From assembly GCA_035760645.1 (NCBI GenBank), contig DASTSO010000024.1, forward strand, positions 106,314 through 170,313: a DNA stretch of 64,000 nt, read 5' to 3'. The notes below the pieces were generated by a model. That model was not told where the DNA came from, did not search any database, and saw only the letters and a program-made list of their open reading frames with translations. The DNA comes from DASSTY01 sp035760645. GTDB taxonomy: Bacteria; Gemmatimonadota; Gemmatimonadetes; Gemmatimonadales; GWC2-71-9. This document shows positions 15,563 to 27,329 of the stretch, one piece after another (within the stretch, counting starts at the first letter, position 1; each line of letters opens with the position of its first letter). The position numbers were made by a program, and so were the translations under genes.

Positions 15563-16471
15563 TCAGGCGGGGCGCGCGGCCTCGAGCTGCGCGAGCCACT
15601 CGAGCGGCACCTGCTGCGCGCCGATCGTCGCGTGCTCGCGGTCGCCGGCGTCCTCGGGGGCACGCTCGCCGTGCCAGTCGGAGCCGCCGGTGCGGCGCAG
15701 GTTCAGCGCGAGCGCCAGATCGGTGAGCCGGGCGCGGGTGTCGGGGTCGTGGCTCGGGTGGCGGGTCTCGACGGCGTCGAGGCCCTCGGCCTTGAGCCGC
15801 TCGAGCGCGCCGCGCGTACCGCGGTCCTTGAGGTGCGCGGCCGAGACGACGCCGCCCAGCCGGTGCACCAGCGCCGCCACCTCGGCGAAGGGCGGCAGCG
15901 CCTTCTCGACGAACGCCGGGCGGCCCCGGCCCAGGTAGCGGTCGAAGGCGTCCTGGACGTCGCGCGCCGCGCCCTGGCGCACCAGCGCCCGCGCCACGTG
16001 CGGGCGGCCGATCGCGCCGCCGCCCGCCGCGGCGAGGACCTGGTCGAAGTCCAGCACGACGCCGGCGGCGCGCACCTTGTCGACCATCGCGCGGCCGCGC
16101 CGCTCGCGGTCGATGCGGCAGCGGACGAGGAAGCTCTCGAGCTCGTCCGACGCGGCCGGGAGGAAGTAGCCGAGGAGGTGCATCTCGCCCCAGGAGACGG
16201 CGACCGAGAACTCGCAGCCCGCCACCACCCGCACCCCCAAACGCGCGCCGGCCGCGAGCGCGGCCGGCAGACCCGCCACCGTGTCGTGGTCGGTCAGGGC
16301 CACCGCGGCGAGCCCCGCGGCCGCGGCCGCCTCGATCACGCGCTCGGGCGGGAGCGTCCCGTCGGAGGCGGTCGAGTGCACGTGCAGGTCGACGGTGGCG
16401 CCCGAGGCCCCCCCCGCGGCCGTGCCGGGGTCGCCGCTCAGCGCCGGTACCCCAGCTCGGGCGACGTCCAC
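15563..16471 (-). CDS. PHP-domain phosphoesterase (TrpH/YciV type)
   Basis: Metal-dependent phosphoesterase. DLHVHSTASDG and ALTDHDTVAGL are the first PHP motifs; GCEFSV, MHLLGYF, GRPHVARALV and the final TGGSDWHGE complete the trinuclear site. E. coli YciV (RNase AM/5'-3' exonuclease) and nucleotide phosphatases share this layout. The start is uncertain: GTG at 16471 gives 302 aa and overlaps the upstream gene by 34 bases; an in-frame CTG at 16441 lies exactly in a CTGA overlap with that gene's stop and would give 292 aa. Both keep the essential HVH. Confidence 0.85.
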   Translation of the reverse strand: MDVARAGVPALSGDPGTAAGGASGATVDLHVHSTASDGTLPPERVIEAAAAAGLAAVALTDHDTVAGLPAALAAGARLGVRVVAGCEFSVAVSWGEMHLLGYFLPAASDELESFLVRCRIDRERRGRAMVDKVRAAGVVLDFDQVLAAAGGGAIGRPHVARALVRQGAARDVQDAFDRYLGRGRPAFVEKALPPFAEVAALVHRLGGVVSAAHLKDRGTRGALERLKAEGLDAVETRHPSHDPDTRARLTDLALALNLRRTGGSDWHGERAPEDAGDREHATIGAQQVPLEWLAQLEAARPA

Positions 16472-16704
16472 GACGGCTGCGAGAGCCGGAGGAAGCGCGC
16501 GAGCTCCGCGTCGGTGAGCTGCGCGAGCGAGGTCTCGCGCTGCTTCGTCATCCGCGGCACGTAGCGCATGATCCGCTGCTCGCGCCCGGGCCCCTCGCCC
16601 CGCGTGAACACCAGCCCGAACTCGTCCTTGTTGTACTGCGTGTAGTGGCCGCTCACGCTCACCAGCCACCGCTCGCCGTCCACCTCGATCATCCGTCGGG
16701 GCAT
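16438..16704 (-). CDS. Conserved hypothetical protein, 88 aa
   Basis: Small soluble protein that I do not recognise. It begins PRRMIEVDGERWLVSVSG, is beta-rich and basic in the first half (FGLVFTRGEG, RIMRYVPR) and ends in an amphipathic helix with LTDAELARFLRLSQPSW. ATG is preceded by GAGGACGAG. It sits between the small monooxygenase-like gene and the PHP gene on the same strand and overlaps the latter, so it is probably cotranscribed with the 2-oxo-acid dehydrogenase run. Confidence 0.65.
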   Translation of the reverse strand: MPRRMIEVDGERWLVSVSGHYTQYNKDEFGLVFTRGEGPGREQRIMRYVPRMTKQRETSLAQLTDAELARFLRLSQPSWTSPELGYRR

Positions 16705-16725
16705 CGCTCGTCCTCGTCGCCTGGC

Positions 16726-17028
16726 TCAGGCCACCGGCCGGTCGGCCAGCGGCACCTCGTTCCACATCTCGTCGGCCGTCTCGTCGTAGAGCGCGAGCTC
16801 GCGCAGCCGCTGCTCGAGCCGCCGCTCGCCGGCGAGCCGCCGGATCGGCCACCCGCCCGTCCCCTCGCGGAACTCGACGAACTCGAGCGGGTCGGCGGCA
16901 TTGCGGAAGACCCAGAAGCGGCGCCCCTCGCCGCGCACCAGCTGCGCGAGCTCGGCGACGAGGGCCAGGTACTCCGCGTCGCGCCCGGGCGCCACCGTGG
17001 CCCGGGCGATCGTCAGGGTGCGCCGCAC
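16726..17028 (-). CDS. Small dimeric alpha-beta-barrel-like protein
   Basis: Product of 100 residues: RTLTIARATVAPGRDAEYL, then GRRFWVFRNAADPLEFVEF, ending with an acidic helix and WNEVPLADRPVA. The order beta-helix-beta with a central W/F and a strand ending in a glutamate-rich EFREG resembles antibiotic-biosynthesis-monooxygenase or EthD-like ferredoxin folds; no conserved catalytic residue can be named. GTG with AGGGAG four bases upstream is a clear start, lying 12 bases past the E2 stop. It is therefore the fourth gene of the dehydrogenase operon. Confidence 0.65.
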   Translation of the reverse strand: MRRTLTIARATVAPGRDAEYLALVAELAQLVRGEGRRFWVFRNAADPLEFVEFREGTGGWPIRRLAGERRLEQRLRELALYDETADEMWNEVPLADRPVA

Positions 17029-17039
17029 CGGCTCCCTCG

Positions 17040-18467
17040 TCAGACGGCGCCCTCGGGGAACTCCTGCAGCATCCGCTTGACGTCGGCCATGAAGCGGTCG
17101 GCGTCGGCGCCGTCGACGATCCGGTGGTCGAAGGCGAGCGAGAGCATCCCCTTGAGGCGGATGCCCAGCGTGTCGGCGCCGTCCACCGTGACCACGGTCG
17201 GCTGCTTCTCGATCGCGCCGACGCAGAGGATGGCCGCCTGCGGCTGGTTGATGATCGGCGTGCCGATCACCGAGCCGAAGACGCCGGGGTTCGTGATCGT
17301 GAAGGTCCCCTTCTGCACGTCGTCGGGCGAGAGCTTCTTCGTGCGCGCCCGCTCGCCCAGATCGTTGATCGCGCGGGCGATGCCCAGGAGACTCAGCTCG
17401 TCGGCGTGCTTGACGACGGGGACGATGAGCCCCCAGTCGAGCGCGACGGCGATGCCGAGGTTGATGTCGCGCCGCAGCACCGTGCTCTCGCCCGAGACGG
17501 CGGCGTTGAGCGTCGGGTGCTGGCGGAGGCTGTCGGCCACGGCCTTCGCGATGAAGGCGAGGTAGGTCAGGTTCACGCCGCGCTCGGCGTACTCCGCCTT
17601 CTTCCTCGCCCGGAGCTGCTGGACGCGCGTGTAGTCGATCTCGAAGAAGGTGTTGACGTGCGGCGAGAGCCGGCGCGACAGCACCATGTGGTCGGCGGTG
17701 AGCTTCCGGATGCGCGACCAGGGCTCGACCTTGTCGCCCTCCCAGGCCTCGACCTGCGGGGCCGCGGGCAGGGCGGCCGGGGCCGCGGTCGCCGGCGCGC
17801 CGGGCGCCGCCGGAGCGCCCGGCGCGGCGGGCGCCTGGGGCGCGGCCGGCTGGGCCTGGGGCGCGGTCGCGGCGCCGCTCTCGATGTAGCTGAGGACGTC
17901 GTTCTTGGTGACCCGACCCGCGACGCCGCTGCCCGGGATCGCCTCGAGGTTCAGGTTGTGCTCGGCCGCCATCTTCCGCACGAGCGGCGTCGAGCGGCGC
18001 CGCAGCCGCTCCTCGAGCGACTCGACCCCGCCCACCTGGTCCATGCTGCGCGTGGCGGGCACCGCCGGGGGCGGCGCCGCCGGGTTGGTGATGCCGCCGT
18101 AGCCGCTCTTCGGTTCGTCGGCCGCGACGGGCGTCGCCGGCGCAGCCGGGGCCGCCGGGGCCGCCGGGGCCGCAAGCGCCGCCGGAGCCGTGGCCGGAGC
18201 GGCCGGCGCGGGCGCGGCGGCGCCGGCCTCGGTCTCGATCCGCGCGACGACGGTGTTCACGGCCACCGTCTCGCCCTCCTTCACGATGATCTCGGCCAGC
18301 ACGCCGGCATTCGGCGCCGGGATCTCGGCGTCGACCTTGTCGGTCGAGATCTCGAAGATCGGCTCGTCCCGCTTCACGGTGTCGCCCACCTGCTTGAGCC
18401 ACTTCGAGAGCGTCCCCTCGGCGATCGACTCGCCCATCTGGGGCATGATGACGTCAATGCGGGCCAT
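17040..18467 (-). CDS. Dihydrolipoamide acyltransferase, E2 of a 2-oxo-acid dehydrogenase
   Basis: E2 core of 475 residues that moves acyl groups from lipoamide to CoA. Residues 1-78 are one lipoyl domain with the attachment Lys at 44 in ISTDKVDAE. Ala/Pro-rich linkers follow (about 80-125 and 185-230). The peripheral-subunit-binding domain lies around 150-190 with STPLVRKMAAEH and GSGVAGRVTKNDV. The catalytic domain occupies about 245-475 and ends with FDHRIVDGADADRF, holding the active His and Asp. Genes E1alpha and E1beta lie directly upstream. No E3 lipoamide dehydrogenase is in the window. Substrate (branched-chain keto acids or pyruvate) is not decided by sequence alone. Confidence 0.92.
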   Translation of the reverse strand: MARIDVIMPQMGESIAEGTLSKWLKQVGDTVKRDEPIFEISTDKVDAEIPAPNAGVLAEIIVKEGETVAVNTVVARIETEAGAAAPAPAAPATAPAALAAPAAPAAPAAPATPVAADEPKSGYGGITNPAAPPPAVPATRSMDQVGGVESLEERLRRRSTPLVRKMAAEHNLNLEAIPGSGVAGRVTKNDVLSYIESGAATAPQAQPAAPQAPAAPGAPAAPGAPATAAPAALPAAPQVEAWEGDKVEPWSRIRKLTADHMVLSRRLSPHVNTFFEIDYTRVQQLRARKKAEYAERGVNLTYLAFIAKAVADSLRQHPTLNAAVSGESTVLRRDINLGIAVALDWGLIVPVVKHADELSLLGIARAINDLGERARTKKLSPDDVQKGTFTITNPGVFGSVIGTPIINQPQAAILCVGAIEKQPTVVTVDGADTLGIRLKGMLSLAFDHRIVDGADADRFMADVKRMLQEFPEGAV

Positions 18468-18503
18468 GCTCGGATCTCCGGTCAGTGCGTTATTCCGCCG
18501 AGT

Positions 18504-18546
18504 GGGCGGGACGGCGGGAAGGGCGGATGGCTCCGGCCGTCCCGCC
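18504..18546. repeat. Stop-anchored G-rich inverted repeat, copy B
   Basis: An 11-bp inverted repeat GGCGGGACGGC (18505-18515) and GCCGTCCCGCC (18536-18546). Its right arm begins within the TAG stop of E1beta. The + strand holds four GGG tracts with loops 1, 5 and 2 (18504-18523), a canonical quadruplex pattern. It lies between E1beta and E2, so it may tune E2 expression. Confidence 0.7.
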
Positions 18547-19523
18547 TAGTAATCAGCCAGCCAGCGAACCGCCTTCACGATGTCCGACGTCTGGGGGAGC
18601 ACGAAGTCCTCGAGCGCCGGCGCGTACGGGAGCGGCACGTCGTGCGCCGCGACGCGCTTCACGGGGGCGTCGAGCCACTCGAAGCACAGGTCGTTGATGC
18701 GCGCCGTGATCTCGCCGGCGATGCCGCCGGTGACGGTGTCCTCGTGCACGATCAGGACGCGGTTCGTCTTCTTCACCGTGGCGACGATCGCCGCATCGTC
18801 CATCGGCAGCAGCGAGCGCAGGTCGAGCACCTCGACGCTGATCCCGTGCTCCTGCTGGAGCTGCTCGGCCGCCTCGAGCGCCTTCCACACCGTGGCGGCG
18901 TAGGTGATGATCGAGACGTCCGTGCCCGCGCGCGCCACCCGCGCCTGGCCGATCGGCACGAGGTGCTCGCCGGCGGGGAGCGTCTCCTTGATGCGCCGGT
19001 AGAGGTACTTGTGCTCGAAGAAGAGCACGCAGTCCTCGTCGCGGATCGCGCTCTTGATGAGCCCCTTCGCGTCCGCGGGCGTCGAGGGATAGACGATCTT
19101 GAGCCCCGGCGTGTGGAGGAACGCCGCTTCGGGGTTCTGCGAGTGGAACGGGCCGCCGCGCACGTAGCCGCCCGAGGGCCCGCGCACCACCATCGGGCAC
19201 GGCAGGAACGCCCGGTAGCGCGCCGTCGCGACGTAGTTCGTCAGCATGTCGTAGGCGCAGGAGATGAAGTCGATGAACTGCATCTCCACCACCGGCCGCA
19301 TCCCCATGTGCGCCGCCCCGGCGGCCGCGCCGACGAAGCCCGCCTCGCTGATCGGCGTGTCGATGACGCGCCGCTCGCCGAAGCGCTCGAGGAGCCCTTC
19401 GGTGACCTTGAACGCGCCGCCGTAGGCCCCGATGTCCTCGCCCAGCAGGAAGACGTCGGAATCGCGCTCCATCTCCTCGCTGATCCCCTGGCGGATCGCC
19501 TCGAGGAAGGTGACCTCAGACAT
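18546..19523 (-). CDS. 2-oxo-acid dehydrogenase E1 component, beta subunit
   Basis: Transketolase-like beta chain, 325 aa, the usual length for separate E1beta. It begins SEVTFLEAIRQGISEEMERD, followed by FLLGEDIGAYGGAFKVTEGL (TPP-contact Glu), and has DTPISEAGFVGAAAGAA, VVRGPSGGYVRGGPFHSQ, and the C-terminal VLIVHEDTVTGGIAGEI. With E1alpha it forms the alpha2beta2 decarboxylase that hands acyl groups to the E2 lipoyl arm. Its ATG overlaps the E1alpha stop by eight bases. A G-rich inverted repeat starts in its stop codon, before the E2 gene. Confidence 0.93.
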   Translation of the reverse strand: MSEVTFLEAIRQGISEEMERDSDVFLLGEDIGAYGGAFKVTEGLLERFGERRVIDTPISEAGFVGAAAGAAHMGMRPVVEMQFIDFISCAYDMLTNYVATARYRAFLPCPMVVRGPSGGYVRGGPFHSQNPEAAFLHTPGLKIVYPSTPADAKGLIKSAIRDEDCVLFFEHKYLYRRIKETLPAGEHLVPIGQARVARAGTDVSIITYAATVWKALEAAEQLQQEHGISVEVLDLRSLLPMDDAAIVATVKKTNRVLIVHEDTVTGGIAGEITARINDLCFEWLDAPVKRVAAHDVPLPYAPALEDFVLPQTSDIVKAVRWLADY

Positions 19524-20616
19524 CGTACGTCCCCCAGCCCTGGGCGCGCTCGTTGACCTCGACCGCCGAGCGGACGCCCGCGCGGTACCACTGCACCGGC
19601 ATCATCGCCGGCTCGGCGTAGACCCCGCTGAGCGCGTCGAGCGGCTCCGGCGTCCCCGACCGCTCGGCGACGTCGGTGGCGGCGTCCACCTCCTCGCGCA
19701 CCCGCGCGTCGATCGCCGCGAGCTCGTCGGCCGCGAAGCCGTACGTCCCGGTCAGCGCGCGCACGTAGCGGTCGAGCGGGTCGTTCTCCGCCGCCCAGCG
19801 CTCGGTCTCGCCCGCCGGCACGTAGCTCTGGTTGTCGTGCTCGGCATGGCCCTTCCGCCGGTACGTCATGAACTCGAGGAGCGTCACGCCCCCGCCCTGC
19901 CGGGCGCGGTCCACCGCCTCCTGCGTCAGGCGATACACTTCGAGCACGTCGTTGCCGTCGCCGCGGATGCCCGGGACGCCGTAGCCCGGCCCCTTGTCGG
20001 CGAGCCGCTCGGCGGCGCACTGCTTCGCCGTGGGCGTCGAGTAGGCGTAGCCGTTGTTCTCGACGACGACGACGAGCGGGCAGCGCTGCACGGCGGCGAG
20101 GTTGACCCCCTCGTGGAAGGCACCGGTGCTGGTGGCGCCGTCGCCGACGTAGACGAGGCCGACGCGGGGCTCCTGGCGGAGCTTGAAGGAGAGCGTCACC
20201 CCGGCCATCACCGGCACCATGTCGCCCAGATGCGAGATCTGGCCGACGAAGTTGCGCTCGGTGACGTCGCCGAAGTGGATGTTGAGCTCGCGCCCGCGGG
20301 TGGGGCTGTCGCCCTTGGCCATGTACTGGCGGAGCACCTCGACCGGGGTGGCGCCCTTGACCAGCATCGAGCCCAGGTTGCGGATGAGGGGCGAGAGGAC
20401 GTCCTCGCGCCGCAGCGCGAAGGCGCTGCCGACGGCGCAGGCCTCCTGGCCCAGCGAGCGGAAGAGCCCGCCGACCACCTTCGTCTGGCGGTAGAGGGCG
20501 ACCAGCCGCTCCTCGAGCGTGCGGGTCAGGCGCATCCAGTAGTACAGCTCCAGCAGCTGCTCGCGCGACAGGCCAGCGGGCGGGGCGGCCGGCGTCGGGA
20601 GGCTCGTGGCGGTCAT
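19516..20616 (-). CDS. 2-oxo-acid dehydrogenase E1 component, alpha subunit
   Basis: Thiamine-diphosphate-binding chain of 366 residues. The TPP motif runs from GDGATSTGAFHEG to VENNGYAYSTP (GDG...NN). Phosphorylation-loop-like sequence follows as YGVPGIRGDGNDV and TYRRKGHAEHDN. The opening REQLLELYYWMRLTRTLEERL is typical of bacterial branched-chain or acetoin-type E1alpha. ATG has GGAG six bases upstream. First gene of the E1alpha-E1beta-E2-small-protein operon. The 200 bases upstream carry the end element of the pyrophosphatase gene and presumably this operon's promoter. Confidence 0.93.
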   Translation of the reverse strand: MTATSLPTPAAPPAGLSREQLLELYYWMRLTRTLEERLVALYRQTKVVGGLFRSLGQEACAVGSAFALRREDVLSPLIRNLGSMLVKGATPVEVLRQYMAKGDSPTRGRELNIHFGDVTERNFVGQISHLGDMVPVMAGVTLSFKLRQEPRVGLVYVGDGATSTGAFHEGVNLAAVQRCPLVVVVENNGYAYSTPTAKQCAAERLADKGPGYGVPGIRGDGNDVLEVYRLTQEAVDRARQGGGVTLLEFMTYRRKGHAEHDNQSYVPAGETERWAAENDPLDRYVRALTGTYGFAADELAAIDARVREEVDAATDVAERSGTPEPLDALSGVYAEPAMMPVQWYRAGVRSAVEVNERAQGWGTYDV

Positions 20617-20704
20617 GCGGCTCCGAAGTCCGAGAGTGGGCCCGGGCTGCGCGCCCCGGGCCGGTCCGGGCAGGAAAATCGACCGGAAGAGGGGGAAAAT
20701 CAAC

Positions 20705-20816
20705 GGCGGGACGGCGGGAAGGCGGGACGGCGGGAGCGCCCGACGGCAAACGGGCCCCCGGTGTCGTCACCGGAGGCCCGTTGGGAGAGCGGTTTCCCGC
20801 CGTTCCGCCCTCCCGC

Positions 20817-20817
<1 letters not shown>
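20705..20817. repeat. Stop-anchored G-rich inverted repeat with internal hairpin, copy C
   Basis: The G-rich arm (20705-20735) contains four GGG tracts, each five bases apart (20708-20734), an ideal quadruplex pattern. The C-rich arm (20795-20817) runs into the TAG stop of the membrane pyrophosphatase gene. A 34-base hairpin lies between the arms. The arms are on opposite strands, so a larger stem could also form. Confidence 0.75.
20749..20782 (-). terminator. Terminator-like hairpin after the pyrophosphatase gene
   Basis: Stem AACGGGCC.CCGGTG / CACCGG.GGCCCGTT with one mismatch and a four-base loop, 35 bases past the hppA stop. Nearly identical in sequence to the palindrome at 33567-33600. 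Confidence 0.65.
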
Positions 20818-23360
<2,543 letters not shown>

Positions 23361-23433
23361 CGAGACTCTCCTGAATTGACGGGCATGCATGCGCCGCGGG
23401 TTGGAGGGCGGCGCGGAGGGGGACCAGCGAAAA

Positions 23434-23460
23434 CCCCGAGCATGGCGGGCATGCTCGGGG
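23434..23460 (-). terminator. Intrinsic terminator of the 96-residue gene
   Basis: On the minus strand, stem CCCCGAGCATG/CATGCTCGGGG with a five-base loop, followed by TTTTCG. It begins six bases past the stop at 23467. This is a textbook intrinsic terminator and insulates hppA. Confidence 0.8.
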
Positions 23461-23466
23461 CAGACT

Positions 23467-23757
23467 TCAGTAGGCGCCGATCGGACGGTGCGTCGGGTCG
23501 GCGGCGGTGTGGACGAGCGTGAGGAACCGCTTGCCCAGTTTGTCGATCTCGCTCTCGCCCACCTGGTTGGTCTCGATCGTGACCAGGGTGTAGTGCCCGC
23601 CCTCGGGCACGGCGGTGACGGCGAGGGTGCCGATCGCCCCGGCGAACGCCCGGCGGCGCGGTGTCTCCTCGGTGGGGCTGAGGCGCTGGCCGAAGAAGGT
23701 CGCGGCCTGCGCGATCACCTCGTCGGGCGAGAGTTGGGTGCGATGCAGGTATTTCAT
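23467..23757 (-). CDS. Conserved hypothetical protein, 96 aa
   Basis: Small soluble protein beginning KYLHRTQLSPDEVIAQAATFF; it then has a basic turn (PRRRAFAGAIG), two likely beta strands (TLAVTAVPEGGHYTLVTIETN) and a helix (SEIDKLGKRFLTLVH). I recognise no motif; the layout is helix-beta-beta-helix, like small dimeric alpha-beta proteins. It is the last gene of the run CDP-alcohol transferase - inositol phosphate synthase - this gene, with its own intrinsic terminator, so a link to inositol lipids is possible but unproven. Confidence 0.7.
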   Translation of the reverse strand: MKYLHRTQLSPDEVIAQAATFFGQRLSPTEETPRRRAFAGAIGTLAVTAVPEGGHYTLVTIETNQVGESEIDKLGKRFLTLVHTAADPTHRPIGAY

Positions 23758-23840
23758 GACCGGTGGATGCGGGGACGCACGGAGCCGGGCGATCGAAGAG
23801 GCGGCCCGGACCGGACCGCCTCCCGGATCATAACCCCTGC

Positions 23841-25184
<1,344 letters not shown>

Positions 25185-25186
25185 TG

Positions 25187-25879
25187 CTACTGTCCTTTCG
25201 CGAGAGTATCGAGGGCCGCTCGCCGGGGGCGCGGGGCGACCTCGCGGGCGGGGGCGGCGCCATCGACGCCGTCGGCCGTCCGGTAGACGTAGACGAACCG
25301 CTGGACCACCGTGATCACGCTGGCCAGCGCCAGGAGGCCGACCATCGCCTCCAGGACGAGGGCATGGGGCCCGGCGCCCACGAGGAGCGAGGCGAGCCCC
25401 AGCCCCAGGATCCGCTCGGCGCGCTGGGCGATCCCGACCTTGCACTCCAGCCCGAGCCCCTCGGCCCGCGCGCGGGCGTAGGAGACGAGGAGCGAGCTGA
25501 GAATGGCCACCATGCAGAGGATGACGGCGAGCGGCCGCCAGGCGACGTCCGGGGCGTAGAGGAGAAAGGCCCCGATGCCGATGAACGTCGCGCCGTCGCC
25601 CACGCGGTCGAGCGTCGAGTCGTAGAACGCGCCGAACTTGGTCACCATCGCCCCGCCGCGGGCCACCTGGCCGTCGAGCGTATCGGCGACGCCACTCACC
25701 AGCAGCAGGAGGCCGCCGATGCGGATGTGGCCGAGCCCGTAGGCCACGGCCGAGGCCAGCACGAGGCCGGTGCCGACGGTGGTGATCGTATTGGGCCGGA
25801 CGCCGGAGCGGATCAGCCGGTCGACCGCTGGTCGCACCACCGCGTAGTACGGCCGCTCGAGGGCCCCGACGAGTTTCAC
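25187..25879 (-). CDS. CDP-alcohol phosphatidyltransferase, probable phosphatidylinositol-phosphate synthase
   Basis: Membrane enzyme of 230 residues with about six helices and the complete family signature DG-x2-AR-x8-G-x3-D-x3-D beginning at DTLDGQVARGG. It joins a CDP-diacylglycerol phosphatidyl group to an alcohol. The next gene, two bases on, makes inositol-1-phosphate, which favours phosphatidylinositol phosphate as the product, as in mycobacterial PIP synthase. Phosphatidylglycerophosphate synthase is the main alternative. The chosen GTG (25879) follows GAGG and drops an unlikely charged leader. Confidence 0.85.
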   Translation of the reverse strand: MKLVGALERPYYAVVRPAVDRLIRSGVRPNTITTVGTGLVLASAVAYGLGHIRIGGLLLLVSGVADTLDGQVARGGAMVTKFGAFYDSTLDRVGDGATFIGIGAFLLYAPDVAWRPLAVILCMVAILSSLLVSYARARAEGLGLECKVGIAQRAERILGLGLASLLVGAGPHALVLEAMVGLLALASVITVVQRFVYVYRTADGVDGAAPAREVAPRPRRAALDTLAKGQ

Positions 25880-26048
25880 GCTCGGCTCGACCTCACGTTC
25901 CGGGAAGGGCGCAGGCGGCCGGGGGCCGCCGCAATCGGGCAAAAGGATAACGGCTAAATCCGCCCCGGGCAATGCACGTGGCCCATTCTGCCCCACCGCC
26001 GTGACCCCGGCGTGACCCGGCGCGCGCTCCCGGGGGTGCGCGGCTAAC

Positions 26049-27329
26049 TCATTCGGGATAGAGGAGAAACGGCTGCCGCCGCGCCCGGAAGCCGGCGAGC
26101 TCGGCCGCCCAGCCGTCCACGATCCGGTCCGGCGCCTCGCCCGCTACCAGCGCCCGGCGCAGGCGGTCGGTCCCGGCGAGCCGGTCGAAGTGGCGCTCGA
26201 GCCAGGCCAGCTCGCCCGCCGGCGCGCCGTGGCGCGCCACGACCGCGGCGAGGAGGTGCACCGCCGTCCGGGTCGGGTCGTAGCGGGCGCGGTCGGTCAC
26301 GACGAGCCGGACGCCGCGCACCAGGGTGTCCGCATACTTCCCGTCCCCCGGCGCGTGCGGGGTGAACGCGACGCCCCGGAACTCGACCCCCGGGAGCCGC
26401 GCCGCGCGCACCCGCGCGAGCACCGCGGCGGTGTCGAGCCAGGGCGCCCCGACCTGCTCGAAGGGCGCCTCGCTCCCCCGCCCGACCGAGAGGTTGGTGC
26501 CCTCGAAGAGACAGGTCCCCGGGTAATGGATCAGCGCCTCGAGGGTGCGGAGATTCGGGCTCGGCGCGATGAACGGCAGCCCGGTGGCGTCGAAGTACAT
26601 CGACCGGCGCCACCCGGCCGCGGGCACCACGGTGAGCGCGGTCGCGAGCCCCAGGTCGTTGCGCGCGAGCCGCGCGAGCTCGCCCAGCGTCATCCCGTGG
26701 CGCATCGGCACCGCCAGCGCGCCGACGAAGGTACGGTAGGCGGTGTCGAGCACGTTCCCCTGCACCGCCCCGCCGATCGGGTCGGGGCGGTCGAGCACGA
26801 CGACCGGGATGCCGCGGCGGGCCGCCGCGCGCATCACCTCGATCGTGGTCGAGAGATAGGTGTAGTAGCGCGCCCCCGCGTCCTGCAGGTCCACGAGCAG
26901 GACCTCCACGCCCCCGAGCATCGAGTCGGTGGGGGCGGAAGTCCGGCCGTAAAGGCTGTAGATTGGTAGCCCGGTGGCCGAATCGATCGTGCTCGACACC
27001 GCCGCGCCCGGCGCGGCGGCGCCGCGGAAGCCGTGCTCGGGGCTGAAGAGCGCCACGAGCCGCACGCCGGCCGCGCGCAGGCGCTCGACGTCGCCCACGC
27101 CCGCGGCGTCCACGCCCGACTGGTTCGTCACGAGCCCCACGCGCCGGCCGCGCACGAGCGCGAGGCTGTCGGCGAGGAGGACGTCGATCCCCGGGCGGAC
27201 GCGCGGGCCCGCGGCCGGCGTCGCGGTGGCCGCCGCCTGCAGCGGAGTCGTCCGCGCGCCGGGGGCGCAGGCCGCGCTCCCCCATCCCAACATCACCAGC
27301 AGCCCGAATCCAGCGAGTCGTCCGTGCAC
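26049..27329 (-). CDS. namZ: Exo-beta-N-acetylmuramidase NamZ-like lipoprotein (DUF1343)
   Basis: Lipoprotein of 426 residues that, by family knowledge, releases MurNAc from the non-reducing ends of peptidoglycan pieces. The signal ends at GWGSAAC. DUF1343 blocks are clear: GLVTNQSGVD, LFSPEHGFRG, DLQDAGARYYTY, LDRPDPIGG, MRHGMTLGELARL and PGTCLFEGTNLSVGRG. The GTG start has GAGG upstream and shares the GTGCAC palindrome with the nagZ start on the opposite strand. With NagZ and an AmiE-like enzyme beside it, the set mirrors the B. subtilis MurNAc recycling genes. Confidence 0.9.
   Translation of the reverse strand: MHGRLAGFGLLVMLGWGSAACAPGARTTPLQAAATATPAAGPRVRPGIDVLLADSLALVRGRRVGLVTNQSGVDAAGVGDVERLRAAGVRLVALFSPEHGFRGAAAPGAAVSSTIDSATGLPIYSLYGRTSAPTDSMLGGVEVLLVDLQDAGARYYTYLSTTIEVMRAAARRGIPVVVLDRPDPIGGAVQGNVLDTAYRTFVGALAVPMRHGMTLGELARLARNDLGLATALTVVPAAGWRRSMYFDATGLPFIAPSPNLRTLEALIHYPGTCLFEGTNLSVGRGSEAPFEQVGAPWLDTAAVLARVRAARLPGVEFRGVAFTPHAPGDGKYADTLVRGVRLVVTDRARYDPTRTAVHLLAAVVARHGAPAGELAWLERHFDRLAGTDRLRRALVAGEAPDRIVDGWAAELAGFRARRQPFLLYPE

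Noticed and set aside
16726..18402. Long minus-strand frame through E2 in another phase
   Set aside because: Only its last 100 codons, after a clear GTG with AGGGAG, are a gene; the rest is an out-of-phase shadow of E2.
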